A stretch of DNA of 64,000 bases, taken from the NCBI RefSeq assembly GCF_017776525.1, contig NZ_JACVEW010000009.1, forward strand, positions 62,001 through 126,000. The letters run 5' to 3'. This document shows, one piece after another, positions 26,986 through 36,384 of the stretch (position 1 is the stretch's first letter; each line of letters begins with the position of its first letter). The DNA comes from Marinobacterium alkalitolerans (GTDB lineage: Bacteria > Pseudomonadota > Gammaproteobacteria > Pseudomonadales > Balneatricaceae). Position numbers and translations under genes: made by a program. The notes under the pieces are model-generated. The model saw only the letters and a list, made by a program, of their open reading frames with translations. It did no database searches and was not told the DNA's origin.

Positions 26986-27052
26986 ACGTATCTCCTGAAA
27001 ATTGAAAAAACCTTTCCGCAGCAACGCCACGGAATATCAGACGGTCAAACAA

Positions 27053-27397
27053 TCAGGCGATCGGAGGGGGTGTATCAGTGCCCAGATGTGGAGAGGTATG
27101 GGAGGGAGGGGGCAGCACGACAAGCTGTGAAGAGGCCTTGAAAGACTCGGTTGTGACCGGCGCAACCACCAGCCCTGCGGCACCTGTCTGGCTGATATCA
27201 ACATGCAGCAGGTTTTCAGACACCGCATGGTCCGCCAGCTGAGTATCATGACTGTGCTCGCCGTGCTCAAGATGGAATTGCCAATGCTGCCAGGCCGCGG
27301 ATTCTGACGACAGCGACTGGCCTGCAACCGACAGCACCTGCAGGTTGAACAGCAAGACGACCAGCAAAGCAACCGATGTGCGCGTCATTCCTGTCAT
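27053..27397 (-). CDS. Small secreted His-rich protein with proline-rich tail
   Basis: 114 residues from the ATG ending at 27397 (GGGG four bases before it; open frame to 27466). Hydrophobic signal (about 6-24), then a His-rich stretch (WQHWQFHLEHGEHSHD) and a proline-rich C-terminus (VLPPPSHTS...TPPPIA). It shares its plan with the protein leading the cus operon: signal, metal-binding residues, PPP tail. That plan is seen in CopL/DUF2946 proteins. No function can be assigned. It precedes the two cytochrome genes and may be the first gene of their operon. Confidence 0.6.
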   Translation of the reverse strand: MTGMTRTSVALLVVLLFNLQVLSVAGQSLSSESAAWQHWQFHLEHGEHSHDTQLADHAVSENLLHVDISQTGAAGLVVAPVTTESFKASSQLVVLPPPSHTSPHLGTDTPPPIA

Positions 27398-27490
27398 CGT
27401 ACCCCAAACAAGACATTGTTCCGTCGATCTTAGGTGGAGGGTCCCGTGAATGCAAATATCACGCACCCTCCACCGGCTGACCGGTCGGCT

Positions 27491-28711
27491 TCATCCATTA
27501 CTCTCCAGATCCAGCAACTCGATCCAGTGCTGTACGGGGACGGGGGATCGGGAGCCCAGATGAAGCTGACAGCCGATATTGGCGGTCACGATACGCTCCG
27601 GGTTATCACCGGTGAGCGCATTTAGCTTGTTCTCCAGCAAGCGCTGGCTCATGTCCGGCTGGAGGATGGAGTATGTGCCTGCCGACCCGCAGCACAGATG
27701 CCCGTCACGGGTTTTCGCCAGCTCGAAACCGGCCTGCGCCAGAATCTGCTCCACCACACCGCCCTGCTTCATGGCATGCTGCAGCGTACAGGGGCAATGC
27801 ACCGCCACCTTGCCACTGCCTGCAGCAGGCACGAGCGGTGACAGGTCTTCCTGCATCAGCACGTCGCCCAGGTCGCGGGCAAGCTCACTCACACGGCGGG
27901 CCTTGTCGGCGTATTCGGCATCATGTCTGAGCAGGTGACCATACTCCTGCACCATGGCGCCGCAGCCTGAAGCCGTCATCACCAGCGCTTCGCAACCGGC
28001 TTCAATCGCTGGCCACCAGGCATCAATGTTGCGCCGCATGAAGTCCAGCCCTTCCTCGTGTGCGGACAGGTGATAGCTGACCGCCCCACAGCAGCTGGCT
28101 TCGGGCGCCTCCACCAGGGTAATGCCCAGCCGGTCCAGCACCCGTGCCGCGGCCGCGTTGGTATTGGGTGTCGAGACCGACTGGGCACATCCGGCCAGCG
28201 CCATCATCACCCGGGGGTGTCGTTGTGCCGGCCAGGGCGATGCCGGCTGCGGATCAGGCACCTTCCGCTTCAGTGCCTCCGGCAATACCGGTCGGGCCCA
28301 CTGCCCCAGCTTGAGCAGGGGCGCAAACCGATTGGGATAGGGCAGGAGCTTTCGGATCGCCCAGCGCTGCCATTTTTCCACAGCCGGACGCTCCAGCTTT
28401 TCCTCCACCAGGCCGCGACCGATATCGATCAAACGCCCATACTGGACCCCCGAGGGGCAGGTGGTTTCGCAACTGCGGCAGGTCAGGCAGCGATCCAGAT
28501 GGGTGCGGGTCTTGTCCGTCACCTCACCGGTTTCCAGCAGCTGCTTGATCAGATAAATTCGACCCCTGGGGCCGTCACGTTCATCACTCAATTCCTGATA
28601 AGTCGGACAGGTTGCAGTGCAGAAGCCACAATGGACACAGGTACGCAGTATGGCTTCAGCTTCCTGGCCCTCGGGTCGAATGCGATAGTGTTCGATCAGA
28701 TCTGTCTTCAT
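27491..28711 (-). CDS. glcF: Glycolate oxidase iron-sulfur subunit GlcF
   Basis: 406 residues. Two [4Fe-4S] motifs near the N-terminus, CVHCGFCTATCP (about 26-37) and CLTCRSCETTCP (about 74-85), and two CCG domains in the second half (EASCCGAVSYHLSAHEEGL; RDGHLCCGSAGTYSIL). GlcF passes electrons from the flavoprotein subunits GlcD/GlcE to the quinone pool. Last gene of the glycolate operon, 11 bases after glcE. Confidence 0.95.
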   Translation of the reverse strand: MKTDLIEHYRIRPEGQEAEAILRTCVHCGFCTATCPTYQELSDERDGPRGRIYLIKQLLETGEVTDKTRTHLDRCLTCRSCETTCPSGVQYGRLIDIGRGLVEEKLERPAVEKWQRWAIRKLLPYPNRFAPLLKLGQWARPVLPEALKRKVPDPQPASPWPAQRHPRVMMALAGCAQSVSTPNTNAAAARVLDRLGITLVEAPEASCCGAVSYHLSAHEEGLDFMRRNIDAWWPAIEAGCEALVMTASGCGAMVQEYGHLLRHDAEYADKARRVSELARDLGDVLMQEDLSPLVPAAGSGKVAVHCPCTLQHAMKQGGVVEQILAQAGFELAKTRDGHLCCGSAGTYSILQPDMSQRLLENKLNALTGDNPERIVTANIGCQLHLGSRSPVPVQHWIELLDLESNG

Positions 28712-28722
28712 GTTGGGCCTGC

Positions 28723-29787
28723 TTACATCCAGCTATAGACACGTCCGGGGTTGAATAGATGGTCCGGGTCAAACGCCTCCTTCAGCCGCAGCTGAAGCTG
28801 CTGCAGGGCAGGCGGTAGCGCATGCATCACCTCCTGCTGCCGGTCCCCGCCTCGATAAAGGCTGACCTGACCGCCCGCCGCCGCAGCTATGGCTTCCATG
28901 CGTGCCTTGTCCGCCTCGCCTCGATACCAGCGTTGAGCCCCGCCCCAGTCCAGCACCCACTCCCCCTCAAGGTCCGCCAGTGGAGCAGACGGGCTGACCG
29001 AAAACCGCCAGAGTGGTGCTTCGCCATCAAACAGGCTCAGCTGCTGGTCGCGCAGTTGTTGCCAGAAGGCGTCCCCGGCGTCATCGACCTCGCCCTCCCA
29101 ACGGGCAAGGGTCGCCTCGACGGCCGAGAGAGCACCGCTGAGCCGCAGGTACAGATGCCCCTGATACCAGCAGGCTGCTGTCAAAGGCCGTGACTCCAGC
29201 GCCCTTCGGTTCATGATGCCGATCGCCTCGTCCGCGCTGACCGCCAGCTTGAGCGTGCGGCTGGCGGCCGGTTTTGGCAGCACCTTGAGGCTCACTTCTG
29301 TCATGACGCCCAGAGTGCCCATGGCACCTGCCTGTAACCGGGAAACATCATAGCCGGCTACGTTTTTCATCACCTGACCGCCAAAGTGCAGATGCTCCCC
29401 ACGGCCATTGATCATGCGGATACCCAGTACCTGGTCCCGTATGGAGCTCCACCAGGGACGCCCCGGACCCGATTGGTTGCACGCCAGAGTACCGCCAATG
29501 GTGGCTTCAGGACCGAACCTGGGCGGCTCGAACGAGAGCATCTGGTTTTGCTCGGCCAGCGCCGCTTCCAGCTCTGTCAGTCGGGTCCCGGCCCGGGCCG
29601 TCAGGACCAGTTCAACCGGGTGGTAGGTCAGAATCCCGGTATGGCCGGACAGATCCAGCCGTGTATGCTCTTCAACGGGGCTGCGCCCCATAAAGGCCTT
29701 GGTGTTACCGCCCACGATCGTCAGTGGACGACGATCGGTACGAGCGGCAATCACCTGATGCTGCAACTGTGCACTCAAATCAGCCAT
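28723..29787 (-). CDS. glcE: Glycolate oxidase FAD-binding subunit GlcE
   Basis: 354 residues. FAD_binding_4 (PCMH) domain: TRLDLSGHTGILTYHPVELV, RFGPEATIGGTLACNQSGPG, DQVLGIRMINGRGEHLHFGG, VMKNVAGYDVSRLQAGAMGT. GlcE is a shorter relative of GlcD and needed for glycolate dehydrogenase activity. The first 8 bases overlap the end of glcD. Confidence 0.95.
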   Translation of the reverse strand: MADLSAQLQHQVIAARTDRRPLTIVGGNTKAFMGRSPVEEHTRLDLSGHTGILTYHPVELVLTARAGTRLTELEAALAEQNQMLSFEPPRFGPEATIGGTLACNQSGPGRPWWSSIRDQVLGIRMINGRGEHLHFGGQVMKNVAGYDVSRLQAGAMGTLGVMTEVSLKVLPKPAASRTLKLAVSADEAIGIMNRRALESRPLTAACWYQGHLYLRLSGALSAVEATLARWEGEVDDAGDAFWQQLRDQQLSLFDGEAPLWRFSVSPSAPLADLEGEWVLDWGGAQRWYRGEADKARMEAIAAAAGGQVSLYRGGDRQQEVMHALPPALQQLQLRLKEAFDPDHLFNPGRVYSWM

Positions 29788-31291
29788 GTCCTGCCTCCTG
29801 ATGCGAGTGGGCCTGAGCCGCCACCGGGCTATTGGGTTCCAGCCGCGGATTGAGCGAGCGATATTCCTGGCACTGGCGCAGGGTCGGGATCCCCTTGCCC
29901 GGATTCAGCGTGCCCTGTGGATCAAAGGCATCCTTGATGCGATGAAACTGGGCGACCTCCTGATCATTGAACTGCACGGGCATCTGCCGAATCTTCTCGA
30001 TGCCCACCCCGTGCTCGCCCGTAATACAGCCGCCAACCTCAACACAGAGCTCAAGGATACGGCCGCCAAACGCCTCGGTTTTCTCAAACTCTCCCGGGGT
30101 ATTGGCATCGAACAGAATCAGCGGATGCAGATTGCCGTCACCGGCGTGAAACACGTTGGCCACCCGCAGCCCATATTCATCTGACATCTTCTGCATCTCG
30201 GTCAGGACATGCGCCAGCTGTCCGCGGGGGATGGTGCCATCCATGCAGTAGTAATCAGGCGAGATCCGTCCCACCGCCGGAAATGCCGATTTGCGGCCTT
30301 TCCACAGTCGTGCCCGCTCTTCCTCGGAATGGGAGGTTCTGACCGAGGTGGCTCCGAGGTGGCGGAACAGGGTTTCCACCGCGTCGATATGCTCATGCAC
30401 TTCCTCTTCGGTGCCATCCACCTCACACAGCAACAGCGCCTGGGCGTCCACCGGGTATCCCGCCTGCGCAAAGGCCTCGGCCGCCACAATGGCATGGCTG
30501 TCCATCATTTCCAGACCACCGGGAATGATGCCCTCGGCAATGATGCGGCCGACCGCGTCACCCGCTGCCTGCACCGAGTCGAAACCCGCCATCACCACCT
30601 GAGCTACCTCCGGTTTTGGCAGCAGCTTGACCCGCACTTCGGTCACGATGCCCAGCAAGCCTTCGGAGCCGGTCATCAATGCCATCAGGTCCATGCCGCA
30701 GGCGTCGAGGCCCTGACTGCCCAGCGTCAGCCGGTCACCTTCAACCGTCAGCAGCTCGATGCTGAGCAGGTTATGAACGGTCAGACCGTACTTGAGACAA
30801 TGCACGCCGCCGGAGTTCTCCGCCACGTTGCCGCCAATGGTGCAGGCGATCTGTGAGGAAGGGTCGGGCCCGTAGTAGAGGCCCTGTTCAGCCGCCGCCT
30901 CACTGATCGCCAGATTGCGAACACCTGGCTGGACGCGGGCCGAACGTGACGGGGCATCAATCTCGAGAATCCGGTCAAAGCGCGCCATGGACAGCACCAC
31001 CCCTTCAGCGTGCGGCATGGCCCCGGCGCACAGGCCGGTGCCGGCCCCGCGCGCCACCACCGGAATCGACTGCTGGTGACAGAGTTTCAGCACCTGCTGT
31101 GCCTGCTCGACGGTACCCGGCAGTACCACCAGCAAGGGCATTTCGCAGTACATCGAAAGACCGTCGCATTCATAGGGCCGCAGCGTTTCGTCATCACTGA
31201 TCACGTACTCGGGCTCGATGAAGGTCCGAAAACGTGCGGCCAGCGTCTGCCGCAGCGCCTCACGTCCGGCCGTGTTTTGCTGAGTCATCAT
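29780..31291 (-). CDS. glcD: Glycolate oxidase catalytic subunit GlcD
   Basis: 503 residues, full length. FAD_binding_4 domain (VARGAGTGLCAGAMPHAEGV, IACTIGGNVAENSGGVHCLK) and C-terminal FAD-oxidase domain (NVFHAGDGNLHPLILFDAN, EVGGCITGEHGVGIEKI, AFDPQGTLNPGKG). GlcD oxidises glycolate to glyoxylate; related D-lactate dehydrogenases share the fold, but the glcE, glcF, glcG and glcB neighbours point to glycolate. It lies 21 bases after glcG. Confidence 0.95.
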   Translation of the reverse strand: MMTQQNTAGREALRQTLAARFRTFIEPEYVISDDETLRPYECDGLSMYCEMPLLVVLPGTVEQAQQVLKLCHQQSIPVVARGAGTGLCAGAMPHAEGVVLSMARFDRILEIDAPSRSARVQPGVRNLAISEAAAEQGLYYGPDPSSQIACTIGGNVAENSGGVHCLKYGLTVHNLLSIELLTVEGDRLTLGSQGLDACGMDLMALMTGSEGLLGIVTEVRVKLLPKPEVAQVVMAGFDSVQAAGDAVGRIIAEGIIPGGLEMMDSHAIVAAEAFAQAGYPVDAQALLLCEVDGTEEEVHEHIDAVETLFRHLGATSVRTSHSEEERARLWKGRKSAFPAVGRISPDYYCMDGTIPRGQLAHVLTEMQKMSDEYGLRVANVFHAGDGNLHPLILFDANTPGEFEKTEAFGGRILELCVEVGGCITGEHGVGIEKIRQMPVQFNDQEVAQFHRIKDAFDPQGTLNPGKGIPTLRQCQEYRSLNPRLEPNSPVAAQAHSHQEAGHG

Positions 31292-31312
31292 TCTTCTCCC
31301 TGCCGGGTGGGG

Positions 31313-31738
31313 CTAGGCTCTGGTCTTGAGGAAATGGTCAATGCCGGCCTGAGCACAGGCCATGTCCTGATCCGGCGTACCGGAACTCAGGCCGATACCG
31401 CCGACCACCTCGCCATCGACACTGACCGGCAGGCCGCCTCCGACTACGCAAAGCCGCCCTCCCAGTGCCGTATGGATCCCGAACACCAGACTGCCGGGCA
31501 CACATTTTTCGTTATATTCGTGGGTTGCCTTGCGAGCCGCTGCCGCCGTGAACGCCTTGTCCTGCGCGATGGTGACACTGGTAATCTTGCCGCCATCCAT
31601 ACGTTCAAATGCGACTAGGCTGCCGGACTCATCCACAATGGCGATGCACATGGGCACCCCGATCTCTTCTGCTTTCTGTCGCGCGCCGTCGATCAACAGG
31701 CGCGCATCCTGCTGGTCCAGTCGAGTGATGGTTAACAT
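31313..31738 (-). CDS. glcG: GlcG/HbpS-family protein of the glycolate operon
   Basis: 141 residues from the ATG ending at 31738 (AGAGG ten bases before it; a TTG further up is the only other start). HbpS/GlcG fold: ARLLIDGARQKAEEIGVPMC, AIVDESGSLVAFERMDG, LGGRLCVVGGGLPVSVDGEV, GGIGLSSGTPDQDMACAQAG. Members bind haem or corrinoids in some bacteria, but the GlcG role is unknown. Between glcB and glcD, so co-transcribed. Confidence 0.9.
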   Translation of the reverse strand: MLTITRLDQQDARLLIDGARQKAEEIGVPMCIAIVDESGSLVAFERMDGGKITSVTIAQDKAFTAAAARKATHEYNEKCVPGSLVFGIHTALGGRLCVVGGGLPVSVDGEVVGGIGLSSGTPDQDMACAQAGIDHFLKTRA

Positions 31739-31780
31739 GCTCTGGATACCTCTCAAAACGGATTTGCAGACCTGCGGGGC

Positions 31781-33970
31781 TCAGTGCCCCGCCGCCTGTT
31801 TCTGTACACGACGGTGGTGGTGCAACAACGGCTCGGTGTAGCCGTTGGGCTGTTCACACCCCTTGAAGACCAGGTCACAAGCGGCCTTGAACGGGATACT
31901 GGCCGCAAAATCCGGTGCCATATTGGTATAGGCGGCATCCCCCGCATTTTGCTGATCCACCACTTCCGCCATCCGTTTCAGCGTGTCCATCACCTGGTCA
32001 TCGGTACAAATACCGTGTTGCAGCCAGTTGGCCAGATGCTGACTGGAAATGCGCAGTGTAGCCCTGTCCTCCATCAGCCCAATGTTGTGAATATCAGGGA
32101 CTTTCGAGCAGCCCACCCCCTGGCCGACCCAGCGCACCACATACCCCAGAATCCCCTGGGCATTGTTATCCAGCTCACGCTGTATCTGTTCAGGGGTCAA
32201 TTGAACATCCCCCAGCAGCGGCGGCGTCAGCAGGGACTCCAGTGGTGCCAGCGGACGTGTCATCAGCTCCTCCTGCCGTGCCTGAACGCTGATGTGATGA
32301 TAGTGGGTGGCGTGCAAGGTGGCCGCTGTCGGCGAGGGCACCCAGGCACAGTTGGCGCCTGCCCGTGGATGCGCCAGCTTGGCATCCATCATCTTTTTCA
32401 TCTCGTCCGGCATCGGCCACATGCCCTTCCCGATCTGGGCGACGCCCTCCAAACCACACGCCAGACCGATATCCACGTTGCGGTCCTCATAGGCCTGGAT
32501 CCAGGGTTCGGCCTTGATCGCTTCCTTGGGCAGCACGGGACCAGCCTCCATGCAGGTATGAATTTCGTCGCCGGTGCGGTCGAGAAAGCCCGTATTGATG
32601 AACATCAGGCGGTTACGGACCGAGCGGATGGTTTCCTTGAGGTTGGCCGAGGTACGGCGCTCTTCATCCATCACCCCGACTTTCAGGGTATTGGCGGGCA
32701 AGCCCAGCGCCTGCTCGACCCGGCTGAACAGCTTCTCGGTCAGCGCCGACTCCTCCGGTCCGTGCATCTTCGGCTTGACGATGTAGACACTGCCGGTCCG
32801 GCTGTTGCGATGGCGCCCCAGCCCCTTGAGATCATGCAGGGCACAGAGCGTCGTCACCATGGCATCGAGAAACCCTTCCGGCACTTCGTTGCCGTGCGCA
32901 TCCAGCACCGCATCGGTGGTCATCAGGTGGCCCACATTGCGCACCAGCAGGAGGCTGCGGCCATGCAGAGTCAGGCTGCTGCCATCGGGTGCCGTGTAGG
33001 TGCGGTCTGCATGCAGACGGCGAGTCACCTCACGCCCGCCCTTGACGAAGGTGTCCTCCAGCGAGCCCCGCATCAGACCGAGCCAGTTGCGGTATACGCC
33101 CACCTTGTCTTCAGCGTCGACCGCCGCGACCGAGTCTTCGCAGTCGATAATGGTGCTCATTGCCGACTCCATCAGCACATCGCGCACTCCGGCCGGTGAC
33201 AGCTGTCCAATCGGGTGCTCGGGGTCGATCTGCAACTCCACGTGCAAGCCGTTATTGCGCAGCAGAATCCCGCCGGTGGCCCCCTCCTCGTGGAAGCCCG
33301 CAAAGCGTTCCGGATGCTGCAGGGTCGTGACCTCGCCGCCTTGCAGCTGAATACTCAGGCTGATCCCCGTACCTTGGCCTTTCTGTACCCGATACTCCGT
33401 TACATCGGCATGGGAGCCCTGCTCCAGCGGCGCCACCGTATCCAGGAATTCGGATGCCCAGGCAATGACTCGCCGCCCCCGCTTCGGGTTGAACTGGCTG
33501 CCCTTCTCGCAGCCATCAGCCTCATCGATCACATCGGTCCCGTACAGGGCATCATAGAGGCTGCCCCAGCGCGCATTGGCGGCATTAAGGGCAAAACGCG
33601 CATTACTGCAGGGCACCACCAATTGAGGGCCGGCAATGTGAGCGATTTCATCATCCACGTTTTGGGTGCCGATCCGGAACGGTTCCCCTTCGGGCAACAG
33701 GTAGCCGATCTCCGTCAGGAACTGCATGTAGGCCTGTACATCGAAAGCGCTGTTCTTGTGTGCCTTGTGCCAGCGGTCGATCTCTGCCTGTAGCTGGTCG
33801 CGCTTCTGTAACAGCGCCCTGTTTTCAGGTCCCAGCTCATCCAGGATCTGTTCAAACGCACGCCAGAAGTCAGCGGATTCGATACCGGTTCCGGGTGCTA
33901 TTTCATCATTAACGAGGGCGTGCAGGGCTGCATCGATCTGCAGACCACCCTCCTGGACTCGATTGTTCAT
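31781..33970 (-). CDS. glcB: Malate synthase G
   Basis: 729 residues, the length of isoform G (about 720-730). It has the TIM-barrel catalytic core with [19 protein letters not shown] and [35 protein letters not shown], and the C-terminal plug domain ([22 protein letters not shown]-type helices). Condenses glyoxylate from GlcDEF with acetyl-CoA to malate, the committed step that lets the cell live on glycolate. Lies between the TRAP transporter and glcG. Confidence 0.97.
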   Translation of the reverse strand: MNNRVQEGGLQIDAALHALVNDEIAPGTGIESADFWRAFEQILDELGPENRALLQKRDQLQAEIDRWHKAHKNSAFDVQAYMQFLTEIGYLLPEGEPFRIGTQNVDDEIAHIAGPQLVVPCSNARFALNAANARWGSLYDALYGTDVIDEADGCEKGSQFNPKRGRRVIAWASEFLDTVAPLEQGSHADVTEYRVQKGQGTGISLSIQLQGGEVTTLQHPERFAGFHEEGATGGILLRNNGLHVELQIDPEHPIGQLSPAGVRDVLMESAMSTIIDCEDSVAAVDAEDKVGVYRNWLGLMRGSLEDTFVKGGREVTRRLHADRTYTAPDGSSLTLHGRSLLLVRNVGHLMTTDAVLDAHGNEVPEGFLDAMVTTLCALHDLKGLGRHRNSRTGSVYIVKPKMHGPEESALTEKLFSRVEQALGLPANTLKVGVMDEERRTSANLKETIRSVRNRLMFINTGFLDRTGDEIHTCMEAGPVLPKEAIKAEPWIQAYEDRNVDIGLACGLEGVAQIGKGMWPMPDEMKKMMDAKLAHPRAGANCAWVPSPTAATLHATHYHHISVQARQEELMTRPLAPLESLLTPPLLGDVQLTPEQIQRELDNNAQGILGYVVRWVGQGVGCSKVPDIHNIGLMEDRATLRISSQHLANWLQHGICTDDQVMDTLKRMAEVVDQQNAGDAAYTNMAPDFAASIPFKAACDLVFKGCEQPNGYTEPLLHHHRRVQKQAAGH

Positions 33971-34006
33971 ATCCGGATCTCTTTTCTGATTATTGTGTTG
34001 AGTCTG

Positions 34007-34024
34007 GCGGGGCCGCGGCCCCGC
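34007..34024. repeat. 18-base perfect palindrome between dctM and glcB
   Basis: GCGGGGCCGCGGCCCCGC is its own reverse complement, lying 18 bases after the dctM stop. As RNA it would fold into a very stable hairpin. There is no U-run after it, so a role in mRNA stabilisation or partial termination between the transporter and enzyme genes is more likely than full termination. Confidence 0.6.
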
Positions 34025-34042
34025 TGCGGAACAGTCAGTACA

Positions 34043-35593
34043 TCAGCCGTATACCAGGTTGGGCAGCCAGGTAATCAGCCCCGGGAACAGGATGCAGAGG
34101 CTTAGCCCGACCGCCTGCAGGGCCAGGAACACCAGCGAGGAGCGGAAAATGGTGCCCATGGAAATTTCCGGCGGACAGACGCCGCGGATGTAGAAAAGTG
34201 CGTAGCCGAAGGGCGGACTCAGGAAGGACATCTGCATGTTGACCAGATAGAGCACACCGAACCAGAGCACCACATCTTCGCCCGGCACGGCCGGCAGCCC
34301 GAACAGCCCCTCGAACTCCAGTGCCTGTACGATCGGGATAAAGATCGGCACCGCCAGCAGCAGAATGCCCACCCAGTCGAGGAACATCCCCAGAATGACC
34401 AGCAGCACCATCAGCAGGAACAGGATGCCGTAGGCAGACAGGCCGGTCCCCAGAATGGTTTCGGTAATGAAGTTCTGACCACCCTGCAGAATGTAGAAGC
34501 CGACGAACACCGATGCACCGAACATGATCCACAACACCATGGCAGACGCCTTGGCCGTGGTAATCGATGCCTCACGCAGGGTCTGCACCGAGAATGCCCC
34601 ATGCTTCCAGGCAACCATGATGGCACCGAAGGAACCGATACCGGCCGCCTCCACCGGCGTGGCGACCCCGCCGAACAGCAACCCGAGCACCAGCATCACC
34701 AGGATGATCGGCGCCACCAGGTCCTTCAGCAGCAACAGCTTGTCTTTCAGCGAGATACGTTCTTCCATCGGCACCGGCGGACCGAGCTTCGGATTCAGCA
34801 TGGTGCGAATCAGTACATAGGCGATATACATGCCGGACAACAGCAGGCCCGGCACAACAGCGCCCAGATAGAGTTCACCCACGGATTGCTGTGCCACCAC
34901 CGCGTAGAGGATGGCCAGAATGGAGGGCGGAATCAGAATGCCCAGGGTGCCCCCGGCCATGATGGAGCCCAGTGCGATCTGATGATCATAGTTGCGCTTG
35001 AGCATTGCCGGCAGCGCGATAATGCCCATGGTAACTACCGCAGCGCCGATTACGCCCACCATGGCGGCCAGAATGGTGGATGCAATGATGGTGGCCGTTG
35101 CCAGACCGCCACTGAGTCCCCCCATCCACTTGTACACAACATTGAACATCTCTTCGATCAGACCGGCCCGTTCCAGCATCGAGGCCATGAAGATGAACAG
35201 CGGAATGGCCGCCAGATCCGAGTTGGTCATCATCGGGAAAATACGTCCCGGAATGATATTGAGCATCAGCCCATCACCCACCAGGTAGATGAATGTGACA
35301 CCCAGACCACCGGTAACGAACGCCAGTGGCAACCCCATCATCAGCGCCACCAGCAGGGACCCGAACATCAGATAGGTCAGGGGTCCGATCGATACACTGG
35401 ACAGAGAGCCCGCCAGGCGAAACAGGAAATAGTCATCACCGTAAGGATCGTAGAAAACGGTGTTGATCGTTTCCACCAGAATGATGAACCCCAGGCTCAC
35501 CGTGGCGATGATCATCAGCCAGGTGCCAAGCTTGCCAACCAGCGAGCCCTGGCCATTGCGCACCACAGGCGCATTGGTCGTGTGAGTGGTCAT
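34043..35593 (-). CDS. TRAP transporter large permease (DctM family)
   Basis: 516 residues, about 13 membrane helices. DctM signatures: GLPLAFVTGGLGVTFIYLVG, AIPLFIFMASMLERAGLIEE, GGLATATIIASTILAAMVGV, GSIMAGGTLGILIPPSILAI, FLDWVGILLLAVPIFIPIVQ. It is longer than classical DctM (about 425), as in the subgroup with long DctQ partners. Drives uptake with the Na+ gradient. Overlaps dctQ by 4 bases. Position in the glycolate operon suggests glycolate or a related 2-hydroxy/2-oxo acid as substrate (inference). Confidence 0.92.
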   Translation of the reverse strand: MTTHTTNAPVVRNGQGSLVGKLGTWLMIIATVSLGFIILVETINTVFYDPYGDDYFLFRLAGSLSSVSIGPLTYLMFGSLLVALMMGLPLAFVTGGLGVTFIYLVGDGLMLNIIPGRIFPMMTNSDLAAIPLFIFMASMLERAGLIEEMFNVVYKWMGGLSGGLATATIIASTILAAMVGVIGAAVVTMGIIALPAMLKRNYDHQIALGSIMAGGTLGILIPPSILAILYAVVAQQSVGELYLGAVVPGLLLSGMYIAYVLIRTMLNPKLGPPVPMEERISLKDKLLLLKDLVAPIILVMLVLGLLFGGVATPVEAAGIGSFGAIMVAWKHGAFSVQTLREASITTAKASAMVLWIMFGASVFVGFYILQGGQNFITETILGTGLSAYGILFLLMVLLVILGMFLDWVGILLLAVPIFIPIVQALEFEGLFGLPAVPGEDVVLWFGVLYLVNMQMSFLSPPFGYALFYIRGVCPPEISMGTIFRSSLVFLALQAVGLSLCILFPGLITWLPNLVYG

Positions 35594-36291
35594 TGCGTGT
35601 CCTCCCGTCCCATGCGCACGAACAGCGCAATATCCTTGATCAGCTTCGACAGCCCGGCGAGCAGAATCAGCACGGCGCCCAGCAGCATCATGCCTTTCAC
35701 CGGCCAGTACTGAATGCCCCAGGTTTCCACGGTGGTTTCACCCATCCGGTAGGCGTCAAAGAAGAAGGTCCAGGAAGTGCCGGCCAGCGCCAGCGTGAAG
35801 ATGAAAAAGAACATGGAGGTGAAGATGTCCATGCCAACCCTACCCCGCTCAGGCAGCAGGTTGTACATCACATCAACCCGTACATGGGCCCCGTGCAGCA
35901 TGGCGTAAGCCCCGGCCAGCAGGTACTGCATGCCCAGCAGCAGGAAGCTGGATTCATGCACCCAGATGGTCGGCATGTTGAAGAAGTAGCGCATGATCAC
36001 TTCATAGAAGTAAAAGCAGACCGCGTTCACCGTCCAGAAGGCGACAAACACCCCGGACTTTTCACTGATCCAGTCAATTGCGCGCGTGAAGGAGTTCCCT
36101 TCGAAATGCTGGTGGATGATCGGATCCTCATCCGCCTGAACCTCACCCATAATGGGGTGCGATTCTTCCACCTTGGCCTGTTTGCGAACCGCGCGCCGGT
36201 TCAGGGCCATCATGATCAGCGGCATGACTGCCAGCCAGCCCCAGTAGAGCCAGTGCGGCAGCACAAAGCCAAAGCCTTCAAGATCAGACAT
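35590..36291 (-). CDS. TRAP transporter small permease (DctQ family)
   Basis: 233 residues, longer than usual DctQ (160-180). It has an extra N-terminal helix (about 13-30) and a cytosolic linker (about 31-75), then the four-helix DctQ domain (FWTVNAVCFYFYEVIMRYFF, WVHESSFLLLGMQYLLAGAY, HVRVDVMYNLLPERGR, GTSWTFFFDAYRMGETTVET). It forms the membrane complex with DctM. Separated from dctP by a 93-base gap with a hairpin. Confidence 0.9.
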   Translation of the reverse strand: MSDLEGFGFVLPHWLYWGWLAVMPLIMMALNRRAVRKQAKVEESHPIMGEVQADEDPIIHQHFEGNSFTRAIDWISEKSGVFVAFWTVNAVCFYFYEVIMRYFFNMPTIWVHESSFLLLGMQYLLAGAYAMLHGAHVRVDVMYNLLPERGRVGMDIFTSMFFFIFTLALAGTSWTFFFDAYRMGETTVETWGIQYWPVKGMMLLGAVLILLAGLSKLIKDIALFVRMGREDTQ

Positions 36292-36327
36292 GATCGGTTA
36301 CCTCGTGCAGAGACAGGTCACAACTGC

Positions 36328-36361
36328 GGGGGAGATCAGGCGTGAGCCCAGACGCTCCCCC
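36328..36361 (-). terminator. Attenuating hairpin between dctP and dctQ
   Basis: GGGGGAG (36328-36334) pairs with CTCCCCC (36355-36361), with an inner stem of CGT/ACG. There is no U-tract. Such hairpins after a binding-protein gene usually protect the mRNA and give more binding protein than permease. Confidence 0.55.
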
Positions 36362-36384
36362 TGTGGATAAAAACGGGCCGGAGG

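Noticed and set aside
5219..27490. The copper region as a genomic island integrated at the tRNA-Arg gene.
   Set aside because: The tRNA boundary is suggestive, but I found no direct repeat of the tRNA 3' end, no integrase, transposase or mobility gene, and no clear base-composition break.
31784..33199. A 471-codon plus-strand frame opposite glcB, and similar long frames opposite dctM, recD, recB, and tsdA/DUF2489 (about 34601-35713, 58902-60209, 62596-63969, 55456-56946).
   Set aside because: They are mirror frames of well-supported genes in GC-rich DNA, have no ribosome sites or protein motifs, and the opposite strand carries clear families.
35535..35593. An additional or different start for dctM upstream of 35593.
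   Set aside because: The start at 35593 overlaps the dctQ stop by 4 bases in the usual coupled manner and gives a complete N-terminus.
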